A DNA stretch of 64,000 nucleotides from Marinimicrobium hydrolyticum (GTDB lineage Bacteria; Pseudomonadota; Gammaproteobacteria; Pseudomonadales; Cellvibrionaceae), in contig NZ_JAVDDU010000002.1 in the NCBI RefSeq assembly GCF_030848505.1, forward strand, positions 605,777 through 669,776, written 5' to 3'. The position numbers were made by a program, and so were the translations under genes. This document shows positions 52,890 to 61,482 of the stretch, in pieces. The notes below the pieces were generated by a model. The model was not told the DNA's origin. It was given only the letters and a program-made list of their open reading frames with translations, and did no database searches. Position 1 is the stretch's first letter. Each line of letters opens with the position of its first letter.

Positions 52890-53076
52890 CCTTTACAAGC
52901 ACCGGCCAGCCAAGATACTCCGGCTCTGGCGCAAAATCCAGTGCGCATCACCCCCTAATCTAGACCTGCGCCCAACTGTGGCCCTCAGAAACCAGCCAAA
53001 TGGGGCGGGTCCGCCTTTGACCTGTGCCCTCCGCAGCCTATACAGTAAATTCGTAACCACGGGAAAAGGAGCCGTG

Positions 53077-53736
53077 ATGGACAACCCCAGCGACAATCAA
53101 CGACACCAATGGCTCACGCAGCTGAGCGACCCCAAGCGTGGAGTGCCGTCGTGGTTGAAATGGAGCTACACCGCCATGGTGGTGGTGATCGTACCCATTT
53201 ACTGGCGCGACCTTGGCCCCGCCAACCTTTTGTGGTTCTCCGATATTGCCCTGATCGTATTAGCGTTTGCCCTGTGGCTGCAAAGCCGGCTGCTGGCCAG
53301 CACCATGGCCGTGGGCGTGCTGTTTCTGGAATTGGTTTGGGTTCTAGATTTTTTGACGCTGGGGAATGTGATTGGCGTTGCGGCCTATATGTTTAGCCCC
53401 GACACGGAGACTCATATACGCTTTTTGTCCGGGCTATTCCACTTGGCATTACCGCCGGTGATGCTGTTTATGCTGATTCGATTTGGGTATGACCCTCGAG
53501 CCCTGCGGCTGCAAATTGTTATCGCCGTTGTGGCTATCCCATTAAGCTATTGGTTCGGCACCCCTGAAAGCAATATCAATTGGTCCTACGGACCAGGCCG
53601 CCCGCAGGACTTAGTGCACCCGTGGCTGTATTTGATGGCGCTGATGGTGGTGATGATCACCGCCATCTATCTGCCGTCCCACTGGGTGCTGAAGCGGTTA
53701 TTCGGCGGAAAAAATGGCGGCCTTTCCAAGTCATAG
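53077..53736 (+). CDS. Multi-pass membrane protein of unknown function
   Basis: A 219-aa protein with six or so membrane helices starting near residue 27. The start is the ATG of 'MDNPSDNQRH', preceded by AGGAG seven bases away; the longer frame upstream is not protein-like. Polar residues inside helices ('LDFLTLGN', 'LFHLALPPVM') suggest a channel or transporter-like bundle, but no family was recognised. It stands alone between the NfeD module and the accessory stretch that starts at about 53.8 kb. Confidence 0.7.
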   Translation: MDNPSDNQRHQWLTQLSDPKRGVPSWLKWSYTAMVVVIVPIYWRDLGPANLLWFSDIALIVLAFALWLQSRLLASTMAVGVLFLELVWVLDFLTLGNVIGVAAYMFSPDTETHIRFLSGLFHLALPPVMLFMLIRFGYDPRALRLQIVIAVVAIPLSYWFGTPESNINWSYGPGRPQDLVHPWLYLMALMVVMITAIYLPSHWVLKRLFGGKNGGLSKS

Positions 53737-53783
53737 TCCAACAGTATGAAGACCCGTCGCCATGGGCTGCGGCTAGCAGCCAT

Positions 53784-54184
53784 TTATTGGTCTATCACGC
53801 TTAGCCCAAGCACACCCCAGATGCATATTACTGCAACAAAATTGATTGTAAATATCGCGCCCCGAAGGCGGACATTCGTAGTACAGATTTGTACTGCACT
53901 ATGGATTACACGGCCAAACACAAACAACCAGGCGAACCACACATGTATTGGCTGATACAATTCCGGGCGCGCAATAAGAATGATGGACGCGGCGTAAAAC
54001 AATACCGGCCATTCAAACTGATTGGATAGGTTAGCACTTACTCTCTGCTCTATCAGCGCGTAGGGATTACTACCATCGGCATTGGCGCCGACGCCCCACA
54101 CTTTCGCATAAGCGTCAGCAGAGCATAAAGCATCGCCACCAGTATTACGTGAAGTAGCATGGGGAAGAACAATGAGGTAATCAT
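53784..54184 (-). pseudogene. Frameshifted MAPEG family membrane protein
   Basis: Two frames on the minus strand each carry part of one MAPEG-type protein. The first frame starts at ATG 54184 and gives a membrane helix ('MITSLFFPMLLHVILVAML') and the following basic turn, then stops near 54060. The second frame, shifted by one base, gives 'RVSANLSNQFEWPVLFYAA' and two more helices to the stop at 53784. 'N-x-x-E-x-P-x-L-F-Y' in the second part is the MAPEG hallmark. One base gained or lost between about 54060 and 54110 explains the break. Sequencing error cannot be excluded. Confidence 0.65.
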
Positions 54185-54237
54185 GAACGTCTCTATTTTT
54201 ACAATTCACCGAATCTGTAGCTGTGGGCTGGGATAGT

Positions 54238-55017
54238 TTATCGCTCGTGCGACACAGTCGTACCGCGCGGAAGCCACGCCATCGGATACGTGGTATCAAG
54301 CTTCTTCAAGCCCTTCGCTTCAAGGATGGGGCGGCTCATCGGCGCCGCGTCCACGGCTACCCACCTGACACCCTTCACAAGAGCATCGCTCAGTCTCTTA
54401 TGAAGTAGCTGAGAATAGATACCGCGCCCACGAAAGGCAGGAAGGACGGACCCGCCGTGCAGCTCAGCGAACTGGGCGCCCGGTGGATATTCAATCCAAC
54501 CGGCGCCCACCAACCTCTCATTGTCATAAGCTCCATAGAAGGTGCCATGATTCCATATGGAGAGAAGCTGATCAAAAAGCCACGAAAAGGACCTATCCCA
54601 AATAGTTTCCTGGAGATCCACAACTTCATTCAGCTCGTTAGTGTGTTCGATTCGCCGCACCATGATCCCGCCAAGCTCCGAAACCACAGCCGGCCGATGC
54701 TCACTGGTGTCATAGACCATCAGAGATTCTGCTTCGCCTTCTTGGAACCCTGCCTCAATTAATTTATCTCTTAAGCAAGCCGGCTCATCCGAATCATAGA
54801 CTTTCCACTCGAAGCCGATATTCATCCCGTCAAAGTGCGCGATGTGACGCTGAATTTCCTCATCCAACAGTTGATGAGGAATATTCGCAAAACAAACCAG
54901 GCCCTCAACATTCTGAGACAAAGGACTGTATCGAACGACTGTACCTAAGTCTTCCCGGAGAAAATCAGACATCTCCATCAAACGTCGTTCAGTGCGGTAG
55001 CTCTCAGTTAGTAACAT
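54238..55017 (-). CDS. GNAT family N-acetyltransferase, 259 aa
   Basis: The C-terminal GNAT domain (about 115-245) has 'VGAGWIEYPPGAQFAELHGGSVLPAFRGRGIYSQLL' in family sense (strand 4, then the acetyl-CoA pyrophosphate loop RGRGIYS). A less typical N-terminal domain (1-110) precedes it. It probably acetylates a small amine, possibly a drug or metabolite; the substrate cannot be told. It follows a lipoprotein gene by 30 bases on the same strand. Genes of this kind are common in accessory regions. Confidence 0.85.
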   Translation of the reverse strand: MLLTESYRTERRLMEMSDFLREDLGTVVRYSPLSQNVEGLVCFANIPHQLLDEEIQRHIAHFDGMNIGFEWKVYDSDEPACLRDKLIEAGFQEGEAESLMVYDTSEHRPAVVSELGGIMVRRIEHTNELNEVVDLQETIWDRSFSWLFDQLLSIWNHGTFYGAYDNERLVGAGWIEYPPGAQFAELHGGSVLPAFRGRGIYSQLLHKRLSDALVKGVRWVAVDAAPMSRPILEAKGLKKLDTTYPMAWLPRGTTVSHER

Positions 55018-55047
55018 AGCGTTGGGCCTACATTCCGTGGCTTTAAC

Positions 55048-55533
55048 TCACTTTAGCGTTGCCATACATGAAACTTTTTTTGAGGAGTCTTTCAAGCCTT
55101 CCAGTTGCTCAAGTGCATAGGGCTCAGGCACTGGAGAAAGCGCAAAGTTAAAACTCACATTGGTCATCACTGCGGCCCCGATGGGAATCGCGCTAACGCC
55201 CCTTAGTGCTGAGTTATACTCCACATAGTAAACCTCACCTTCTTCTAGTATTGCTTCGCTACTCAAGGTTTTCCCGTCGAGGTGTGGAATACTGATAACG
55301 TGCTTGCCCGGATCCAACAGAACCTCTAAGAAGCCTCCATTCCCCAGGACTCCAACAGGCTCACCATTCACCCTGACCGTGTAGCACGACCCGCCGTCCG
55401 TGAACTGCTTTTTCCGAAAAATAACGATACTGCTTTTGCCATCCAATGCTTGAGTCTGAACGTCCTTATATAGGTCTCCTTGCGCTGCACAACCACAAAT
55501 TACAACAACCAACAAAACCAAGATACATTTCAT
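55048..55533 (-). CDS. DUF2846 lipoprotein
   Basis: A 161-aa predicted lipoprotein with lipobox VICGC (Cys at 15). The mature domain matches DUF2846: 'SIVIFRKKQFTDGGSCYTVRVNGEPVG', family-like in two joined parts, then 'DPGKHVISI' and 'EEGEVYYVEY'. The fold is a small beta sandwich; no function is known. The ATG before the signal peptide is used, not an upstream one. The 207-base space before it contains inverted repeats but no gene I can support. Confidence 0.78.
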   Translation of the reverse strand: MKCILVLLVVVICGCAAQGDLYKDVQTQALDGKSSIVIFRKKQFTDGGSCYTVRVNGEPVGVLGNGGFLEVLLDPGKHVISIPHLDGKTLSSEAILEEGEVYYVEYNSALRGVSAIPIGAAVMTNVSFNFALSPVPEPYALEQLEGLKDSSKKVSCMATLK

Positions 55534-55740
55534 TACTTGCTTCCTGTAAACCGCTCCCCACTGGGGACCGCCGCGCATCTGATGGGGGCCGCTGTCATAG
55601 CCGGGACTGTATGAATACCTCGTTCAAGGATCGGTTGTTCCCGTAGCGGCGACTGCCACCAAGAACAGTCCCCTGAACCAGCTGAGCATAGCATGCCGTA
55701 AGGGGCGCAAGAAGCGTAAAGATTGCGATCAGAGCGCACC

Positions 55741-56259
55741 CTATTGCGGGCTATGGTTGGCCGCAGGAGCCAGGCGCATCACCGGGTCCCCCACTGTCAT
55801 GCGGCCGCTTTGGATGATTTTGGCGCAGAGCCCACCGTAGCCAAACATCGATGCTGCGCCGCCGGGGCCCAGCGCTTCGTTCATGCGGGAACAGGGGTGA
55901 CAGAGGGCGGTGGTTTCCAACACAACATCACCTATCTGCAACCGTTGATGGCGCAGTAGATTCATGTTCATACCCGAAATCACCAGGTTGCGCCGCAAGA
56001 GTGCCGGGTCGATGCTGGAGTGACCCGTATGGCGACAAATCGCTTCGATAAACTCGCTGCTAATCATGGTTACCTGGCGGGCTGAACCAGGAGTCTTTGT
56101 CATGCGATGATCCCCGTCCAACCCAAGACCTTCTACCGCAAAGGCACTTTCTACCACCTCCACAACGCCGCGCCTTTCACTGCGCAAACCGATCCATTCG
56201 AGCCGGCCCTCTGGCAGGCTTTGGCACAACTTTTCGAGTAGACGGGATTGAGCTTTCAT
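55741..56259 (-). CDS. MOSC domain protein
   Basis: A 172-aa single-domain MOSC protein. The family's conserved cysteine is in 'ALCHPCSRMNEALG' (about 130) and the signature 'GDHRMTKTPGSARQVTMI' is near 50-67. MOSC domains bind molybdenum cofactor or carry sulfur from it and act in YiiM-like reductases of N-hydroxylated bases. This short form resembles the standalone MOSC proteins of proteobacteria. No molybdenum genes are nearby. Confidence 0.85.
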   Translation of the reverse strand: MKAQSRLLEKLCQSLPEGRLEWIGLRSERRGVVEVVESAFAVEGLGLDGDHRMTKTPGSARQVTMISSEFIEAICRHTGHSSIDPALLRRNLVISGMNMNLLRHQRLQIGDVVLETTALCHPCSRMNEALGPGGAASMFGYGGLCAKIIQSGRMTVGDPVMRLAPAANHSPQ

Positions 56260-56330
56260 AGCTTAGATCTCTGTGGTACTGCCGCGCTCAAATATCAGAG
56301 CCGCAATTGTTTTGCGTGAACTAGACCTGT

Positions 56331-56810
56331 CTAGAACAACTTAATATCAAGCCATATGATAACCGCAATTATTCCCATGCACCCAAAACCCCATGCGCCA
56401 ACGTACGCGAGATTTTCCCAGTTCAATGGCTTGGGGTTTTTCAGCATGTTCTTTCCGAATAAAGAACCGATGAGCACTGGCCAAAAAACAAGAAAGGCAT
56501 AACCGTAGAATGTCGTAGGGTGGTACAGCTCTTCTAGCGCACCTCTAATCAGAGCAAAAAATAGGTAATCGGCCACTATTGCCAAAACAAGAAACACAAC
56601 CGCAATCAGTGATACAGCTGCGCTCACACGCTGCCCTGGATAGGACCTTATGCCTAAAACCGTTACGTACGCCCATAAAACTGGATTCACCGTCAGCATA
56701 ATGGTCATCCCTAAGATAGGGCTGTAGCTCCATGGATACCATAGGATGAGATTCGATGCCCAATACGCGGCAAACGCTAAAGCTATTACATACCAAATCC
56801 ATATTTTCAA
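56331..56810 (-). CDS. Four-helix membrane protein, 159 aa
   Basis: Four hydrophobic segments are visible (about 5-25, 32-52, 65-88, 100-120) with a fifth at the C-terminus (138-156). It is Trp- and Tyr-rich, with no known motif. The start ATG is the first in the frame. No family was recognised, and the sequence around it looks AT-richer than the housekeeping genes to the left. It sits between a MOSC gene and a GNAT gene on the same strand. Confidence 0.65.
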   Translation of the reverse strand: MKIWIWYVIALAFAAYWASNLILWYPWSYSPILGMTIMLTVNPVLWAYVTVLGIRSYPGQRVSAAVSLIAVVFLVLAIVADYLFFALIRGALEELYHPTTFYGYAFLVFWPVLIGSLFGKNMLKNPKPLNWENLAYVGAWGFGCMGIIAVIIWLDIKLF

Positions 56811-56931
56811 AGGCGGCTCTCCAATTATCTACTGTTATTATTGAACGTCACCAACCGACGCGGATCACGAACGTTCGGCCAGCTATTTGTTCGATGCTTA
56901 TCGCTTACTGCATTCAATCCGCTTCTTGTAG

Positions 56932-57426
56932 TTACTTTTCCATGCTAGTTAACCGTTGGTAACGAGCCACGTTGAATGCTCCCATGATTTTTAAATCTAC
57001 AAAGGCGAAGCCGCACTTCTGGTAAAATCGATGGAGTTCCGGGCGGTCATCACAGTCCAAGCGAAGCCAGTTCAGGCCCCTAGCAATGGCCTCTTGCAGA
57101 ACTTTTGAGATAGCCATTCTTCCGTTCCCTTTGCCCTGCAACGCCGGATCCAACGCGAGTTTGTGCACGAACAAACTGTCATTGTTCGTGATTTCAGGCC
57201 AAAACATCGGATCGGACTCTTGAAGGAATGCTAAACCAATTCGCTGATTATTCAGGGTTAAGAAGTGAAGCTCTTCCAAGCGATAGGCCTCCTTCAGGCC
57301 CTGAGTTGACACTTGCTCCAACGTCCATAAAGGCTTTTCAAGCAGCGCTAGTCGATTTACCACTCGACTCAATAGTTCTGAAGCACTCGCCCAGTCACTG
57401 CTGCTTGTAGCTTTCACCAATTCCAT
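56932..57426 (-). CDS. GNAT family N-acetyltransferase, 164 aa
   Basis: A compact single-domain GNAT enzyme. Strand 4 and the acetyl-CoA loop read 'LFVHKLALDPALQGKGNGRMAI' in family sense (Q-G-K-G-N-G), and the C-terminal 'FYQKCGF' Tyr/Cys motif is typical. The start 'MELVKATSSS' is used because the 49-residue upstream extension is unlike the family and overlaps the structured DNA before it. Substrate unknown. Confidence 0.85.
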   Translation of the reverse strand: MELVKATSSSDWASASELLSRVVNRLALLEKPLWTLEQVSTQGLKEAYRLEELHFLTLNNQRIGLAFLQESDPMFWPEITNNDSLFVHKLALDPALQGKGNGRMAISKVLQEAIARGLNWLRLDCDDRPELHRFYQKCGFAFVDLKIMGAFNVARYQRLTSMEK

Positions 57427-57448
57427 GGAGTATATCCCCGCCAACATT

Positions 57449-57537
57449 GCTGAACCAGGCGCGCGTCTACTGCCCACTTGACGCGGCCAAAAGGCATGAC
57501 GAACTGGTTCGGCTGAGGTGCAGCGGAATCCCGCTGC
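57449..57537. repeat. Stacked inverted repeats upstream of the GNAT gene
   Basis: Three nested or adjacent hairpins: outer arms 57449-57458 and 57504-57513 (nine of ten match), inner GCGCGTC/GACGCG at 57461-57467 and 57480-57485, then a perfect seven-base stem at 57520-57537. The long interrupted palindrome recalls integron attC or REP structures, but attC core sites of the right form are absent. Confidence 0.5.
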
Positions 57538-57577
57538 GAACGCGAAGGAAACATCCCGCGAGAAGCGGGGCACGGCA

Positions 57578-58228
57578 CTAGTCGCGAGCTAAAGTAGCTT
57601 CTCGCTTCACCACGTGCCGCAGATAGAGTGATTGCCCCAGGGTAGCGAAATTGGATGCAGCCCAATAAATGCCGATAGCGGATGGAAAGCTCACCAGTAC
57701 AAACACCGAGATGGCCACTGGTATCAGAAATATCAGCAAGGAAGCCTGTTCCGCGCTGCCGGGCATCAAAAGCATACCGGCGAACATCAAAGCGCCTACC
57801 GCCAAGGCCAAAATGACGTCGGGCTTCGCCAGGTTGGTGATCCAGAGGAACTTGGAGCTGAAGGTCATATTCTTAAGGGTGTGAAACAGACCCAAGCCGA
57901 GGACGCCCTGACTACCGATATTGAAGACCATGCTCTTGCCCAGAAATTTGATGCCTCTTTTCTTATACAACGCCATGGTTCTCTTGGCGAGTTCGGGAGG
58001 ATTGTCTTTATAGACTTCCTTCAGCCGCTCGATTTCCGGCTTGGCACTGCGAATGGCCGCTTGATTCTGGTACGTGTCGTACGCCGCCCTGAAGGAGAGC
58101 GGCATCAAAGCCAGCCGCGCGAGCAAAGTGAACGCAATGATGGCAAGGGCTTCGGACAGTCCGAGCTGGGTAGAAAGCAGGGTAATCCCGTACTCCAAAA
58201 GAGCGGTCCAGGCAGTCCATATATCCAT
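57578..58228 (-). CDS. Short YidC/Oxa1-family membrane insertase paralogue
   Basis: A 216-aa protein with the five-helix YidC/Oxa1 core and no large periplasmic domain. Helices lie near 10-40, 90-115, 130-150 and 155-200. The usual groove arginine is replaceable by R29 or R39 ('LLARLALMPLSFRAAYD'). YidC helps insert membrane proteins; this copy is not in the usual rnpA-yidC-trmE place, so it is a second, accessory copy. The ATG with GGAG six bases upstream is preferred to one four codons earlier. Confidence 0.8.
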   Translation of the reverse strand: MDIWTAWTALLEYGITLLSTQLGLSEALAIIAFTLLARLALMPLSFRAAYDTYQNQAAIRSAKPEIERLKEVYKDNPPELAKRTMALYKKRGIKFLGKSMVFNIGSQGVLGLGLFHTLKNMTFSSKFLWITNLAKPDVILALAVGALMFAGMLLMPGSAEQASLLIFLIPVAISVFVLVSFPSAIGIYWAASNFATLGQSLYLRHVVKREATLARD

Positions 58229-58390
58229 GGGTATCTCCATTTAATTGTCGTATTATTCACCGTTCTTGCCGAGACACCCCGACGCCAAGCTATCTAAATT
58301 AATCCTCCGGGGGGTGAATATCAAGGCCTTGGGCCGGCGCTCATCCAAGCTAGACCTAGGAGCAGGTCAATAAATTGATCCGCTTTGCTC

Positions 58391-58414
58391 GGAGCGGGTC
58401 TTAGCTCCCGCTCC
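58391..58414. repeat. Perfect eight-base-pair hairpin in the YidC-SnoaL gap
   Basis: GGAGCGGG (58391-58398) and CCCGCTCC (58407-58414) flank an eight-base loop. It lies 23 bases after the SnoaL-like stop on the minus strand and may act as its terminator, although no clear T run follows. Confidence 0.5.
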
Positions 58415-58436
58415 AGTTATCGCTCTGTTGGCCTAG

Positions 58437-58847
58437 TTATGCCCTATTTTGGATCAACTGAGACTCCAACCCTTTTAAGTCACCGAGCACCCAAACATCC
58501 GATATCTTGTCCATTTCGAACGTGAATAATGCACACGCAAGCCAGCTTAGCTGGTTGTGAGTCGGAAGATGCCCCATAAACTCATGTTGATGAACTCCGG
58601 TAAACGTCACTTTTGCAAAAACTTTATTGCCTTCAGAAACGAGCTCCTCGATGATGCATCGGTAATCGCTTAGAGCACCATGCACCATATCAACATACTC
58701 GGCGAACCCATCATAGCCGTGGGCCTGCTGACCTAACGACCCACGAAACGTAAACCCCTCATGCAGCACTTCCGGAATCACCTTCTTATCATATGCGTTC
58801 CATATATCTTCGTAGAAGCGACGCACTTGCTCTTTCTTCACAGTCAC
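58437..58847 (-). CDS. SnoaL-like (NTF2-fold) protein
   Basis: A 136-aa protein of the SnoaL-like ester cyclase group with an NTF2 cone fold ('FYEDIWNAYDKKVIPEVL' helix, 'FTFRGSLGQQAHGYDGFAEY', final 'VWVLGDLKGLESQL'). The group includes polyketide cyclases and many proteins of unknown role. Its start overlaps the stop of the GrpB-like gene by four bases (ATGA), so the two are coupled. Function cannot be told. Confidence 0.85.
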   Translation of the reverse strand: MTVKKEQVRRFYEDIWNAYDKKVIPEVLHEGFTFRGSLGQQAHGYDGFAEYVDMVHGALSDYRCIIEELVSEGNKVFAKVTFTGVHQHEFMGHLPTHNQLSWLACALFTFEMDKISDVWVLGDLKGLESQLIQNRA

Positions 58848-59386
58848 TCCTTTTTCGTCATCGCGTCTGGAATTGGCGAGGCGGTGCCATCGAGAACTCG
58901 CATAACAAACTTCTCTTTAGCATCACGATACTCCGCCATTGACTTTCCTTCATATCGTCGCTTCAGGTTGTCGTACTCACGGCGAAGAGGCTCCGATGCG
59001 ATTAAACGATCCCGAAACAGATACTGGATATCACCACTACCGCCCCTGACGGTTAGATGAATTCCTACATGGGGATCGCTACTGTAATCTTCGAATGAGA
59101 TAGCATCTTCGGCTGTAAATCCACCGTGATTAACATCGTATAACTGAAACAACTTATCCTTAGCAGCAGAATATTCAGACTTTCCGATACGAACCTGAAT
59201 ATCGAGATCGCCCTTGGTTAGGGATCCAGGTATGGCTGTACTTCCAACGTGCTCAATCTCAGAGTTTGGCACCATGGCTTGCAGCTCGTTTCGCAGCTCT
59301 TCGAACCGCTTTTCTATTCTCAACCTGAAATACTTTTCAGGCGAGAAAGATACAGTTTCGTCGTTCAACTGGCTCATGACTGACAA
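58844..59386 (-). CDS. GrpB-family (UPF0157) nucleotidyltransferase-fold protein
   Basis: A 180-aa GrpB-family protein. Family motifs are 'IEHVGSTAIPGSLTKGDLDIQVRI' in two parts near 40-65 (the G-S and D-x-D pattern of the nucleotidyltransferase fold) and 'HLTVRGGSGDIQYLFRDRL'. Activity is not established for this family. The start used is a TTG with GGAGA five bases upstream; an ATG three codons in has poorer spacing. It is coupled to the SnoaL-like gene. Confidence 0.85.
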   Translation of the reverse strand: MSVMSQLNDETVSFSPEKYFRLRIEKRFEELRNELQAMVPNSEIEHVGSTAIPGSLTKGDLDIQVRIGKSEYSAAKDKLFQLYDVNHGGFTAEDAISFEDYSSDPHVGIHLTVRGGSGDIQYLFRDRLIASEPLRREYDNLKRRYEGKSMAEYRDAKEKFVMRVLDGTASPIPDAMTKKE

Positions 59387-59473
59387 TGAATCTCCGTTGG
59401 CGAAAAACGCCCGGTTATTAGGCGGATTTGTCGCCCTGAAAGTGGGTACGAGTTAAGTCGCTGGTGCCGTTTG

Positions 59474-59773
59474 TTACTCATACTTTCCGGACCCAATCTT
59501 ATTAACGGCATATAGCTTAGACGAATACCGTTGCGACAAAAGGCTAAGCGTACTTATCAATGCCAACAGTTGAGCATAGCCATTGTGGGGCACCATGAGA
59601 AGCGCCACAAGAGCAAATAGCGTAACCGCGACTAGCAATCCTGTCAGCACATTTGATGTGTGACTGCGCCCGAGCAGAACCCCGCATTCCCGACATCTAA
59701 GAAGCGATACTTGATTAAAGAAGAGCTTCTTTCGTATGCCAATATGTACGTTGCAGTTTGGACATCGACTCAT
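59474..59773 (-). CDS. Zinc-ribbon membrane protein, 99 aa
   Basis: The N-terminus has two CxxC pairs (C4-x2-C7 and C27-x2-C30), a zinc ribbon, followed by two membrane helices (about 42-60 and 65-82). The protein looks like a small membrane-tethered zinc-ribbon protein of unknown role. It is flanked by a GrpB-like gene and a nucleotidyltransferase-like gene on the same strand. Confidence 0.75.
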   Translation of the reverse strand: MSRCPNCNVHIGIRKKLFFNQVSLLRCRECGVLLGRSHTSNVLTGLLVAVTLFALVALLMVPHNGYAQLLALISTLSLLSQRYSSKLYAVNKIGSGKYE

Positions 59774-59862
59774 TTTTCCCTCGTGTAACGACTCCAGCGA
59801 CAGCGGCCATGAAAGTGCGAAGCTTCATTTGGTCGTCCACCACATGAAGTATGCGATGCGAT

Positions 59863-60321
59863 CTAACCGATGACACGAATATCCTCAAGGTCTACAGATC
59901 GTGAAAGTGCCGTTTTATACTTGATCAAATCTTCCTTCAACATAACATGCAACTCAAGGCCGAGCAGGTGCACAGTATTATAGCGAGAAAAATCTATGTT
60001 CAGCGGAATCCAGGTCTGACTACCCGCATCAAGAATTTTCGAACCGTCAGCGTTGCCCACCTCTACTTTGATTCCATCATACTGGAACTGGACGTAGGTC
60101 AGATCCCATCCTTCCTCTCGGTAGTGATCGGAGGCCTTGGATATATAATCCTCGCCGGCCTGCACCACGCACTGAAAATGTTCGCCGGGAACGAAAAGAT
60201 CAATATCGTTCAACTCACGCGTAGAACCGTACCCCTTTGCTGCAAGGCCGCCGCAGATTAGATATGGGATGCTTCGATCACCCAGTAATCCCACGATCCA
60301 TTGGGCTGCCTTTTGATGCAT
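59863..60321 (-). CDS. Nucleotidyltransferase-fold protein
   Basis: A 152-aa protein with the minimal nucleotidyltransferase pattern: 'CGGLAAKGYGSTRELNDIDLFV' region, in which G-G, the G-S and the D39-x-D41 metal pair are visible. It is similar to AbiEii-type or DUF6036-type proteins seen in toxin-antitoxin and resistance settings. The adjacent genes do not give a clear antitoxin partner. It may act on small molecules or RNA. Start ATG first in frame. Confidence 0.75.
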   Translation of the reverse strand: MHQKAAQWIVGLLGDRSIPYLICGGLAAKGYGSTRELNDIDLFVPGEHFQCVVQAGEDYISKASDHYREEGWDLTYVQFQYDGIKVEVGNADGSKILDAGSQTWIPLNIDFSRYNTVHLLGLELHVMLKEDLIKYKTALSRSVDLEDIRVIG

Positions 60322-60431
60322 GCATACTCCTTTCGAGAATTCTGGGCTTGTTTTTCGTCACGAAAGAATTTTAACGTTGCGCTCTACTTAAAAAACGTTC
60401 AGCACCGCGGATGCAATGCTGAAACGATCTG

Positions 60432-60899
60432 CTATGTTCTTTTAGGCTCTAGAGGTTCATACCAAATGCCATATTTATCTCCCTTCCAAACCAGAAAGTA
60501 AAATAGATATGCAGTAAAAAGCATGCATAAACCGCCAGCTAACGCAGCCTGATTTACGAAACCCAAAGCACAAAATGTAAACCCACTGGCATGAGCTAGA
60601 ACCTCTACTCTTTTAGCTGTAGCCCTAGTGGGGCGGAAATCTAGAAAGTTAAAGAAAAACCAACATTTAACCCAAAATGGCAAGCTGTGCCAGTTGTCCG
60701 TATTTTTGTCCATCATAAATATCTCCTGGTTTAAGGTTGAAACATCAACTTCAAGCACAGACGCAAGACATTTAAGAGACTCTAAGCTAGGTTTATGACC
60801 GCTTTCTATCCTTTGAATGGTTCTAACATTCAAACCAGACATCAAAGCCAATTGCTCTTGGGATAGATGGCGACTAATACGTAACTGTTTAAGAATCAT
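60432..60899 (-). CDS. XRE-type DNA-binding protein with C-terminal membrane helices
   Basis: A 155-aa protein with an XRE helix-turn-helix at about 4-58 ('LSQEQLALMSGLNVRTIQRIESG') and, after a linker, two membrane helices (about 105-140). Such membrane-tethered XRE regulators have been reported in many bacteria and can sense membrane or cell-envelope state. The gene lies in the accessory stretch; its targets may include its own promoter or a neighbour. Function is otherwise unknown. Confidence 0.8.
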   Translation of the reverse strand: MILKQLRISRHLSQEQLALMSGLNVRTIQRIESGHKPSLESLKCLASVLEVDVSTLNQEIFMMDKNTDNWHSLPFWVKCWFFFNFLDFRPTRATAKRVEVLAHASGFTFCALGFVNQAALAGGLCMLFTAYLFYFLVWKGDKYGIWYEPLEPKRT

Positions 60900-61021
60900 C
60901 TAAATACTCCAACGTAAGTGAACCATGAGTATTCATAGATTCTTACGGTGTCGGGTACGAATTTCGCCCGACAGCTACCCGACAATGTTGCTTTTTGCGC
61001 CACACTCAAATGACGCTGAGC

Positions 61022-61276
61022 TTACCGGTGCGAAGTCAGGGAATCCGGGGAGATATTATGTTTGTGGATCTTTATGTTTTTAAAAAACTTGGAGTTTGCT
61101 AGATCGGCCGCTTGCCATGTAAAGAAAATGGCTGCCAAGAGAGATCCTACAAACTTTGCGTTCAAAAGCGAGCGAGCCTCATTTCCTACCATAAGCAAGG
61201 CTACTTGCCCTCCCACGACATAGGCCGCAATTGCGGCTAGGGCCGAGCATAAGACAATTTTGACGACATCTTTCAT
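61022..61276 (-). CDS. Small two-helix membrane protein, 84 aa
   Basis: Two hydrophobic helices (about 5-28 and 40-56) with a polar, His-containing tail. The protein resembles many small inner-membrane proteins; no family was recognised. The start ATG overlaps the stop of a doubtful upstream ORF by four bases, which is weak evidence for coupling. It lies between an XRE-TM gene and a GST gene. Confidence 0.55.
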   Translation of the reverse strand: MKDVVKIVLCSALAAIAAYVVGGQVALLMVGNEARSLLNAKFVGSLLAAIFFTWQAADLANSKFFKNIKIHKHNISPDSLTSHR

Positions 61277-61482
61277 TTACATACTCCTTGTGGTGGTATT
61301 CCTCTAGAGACACTATATTGTACTTCAGGCGCGCTGCTCCTTGGTGCTGCCACGAGTCCTTCTGTTAGTAGGACTGAGACTATAAACCCTCCTAACCAAA
61401 AGTTCAGCCGTTTGGTTACCGCATTGCCTGAAATGCACTCATAACCCGATTTAATTGTAAGCACCCAAATCTGTACCCTCAA
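61273..61482 (-). CDS. Doubtful small ORF, 69 aa or less
   Basis: This frame overlaps the following 84-aa gene by four bases (ATGA) and the end of the GST gene by 32. The front part is not protein-like, but from 'LNFWLGGFIVSVLLTEG' on there is one membrane helix. The start is unclear: the first codon is a TTG without a good ribosome-binding site. It may be a real small membrane protein starting further in, or chance. Confidence 0.25.
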   Translation of the reverse strand: MRVQIWVLTIKSGYECISGNAVTKRLNFWLGGFIVSVLLTEGLVAAPRSSAPEVQYSVSRGIPPQGVCK

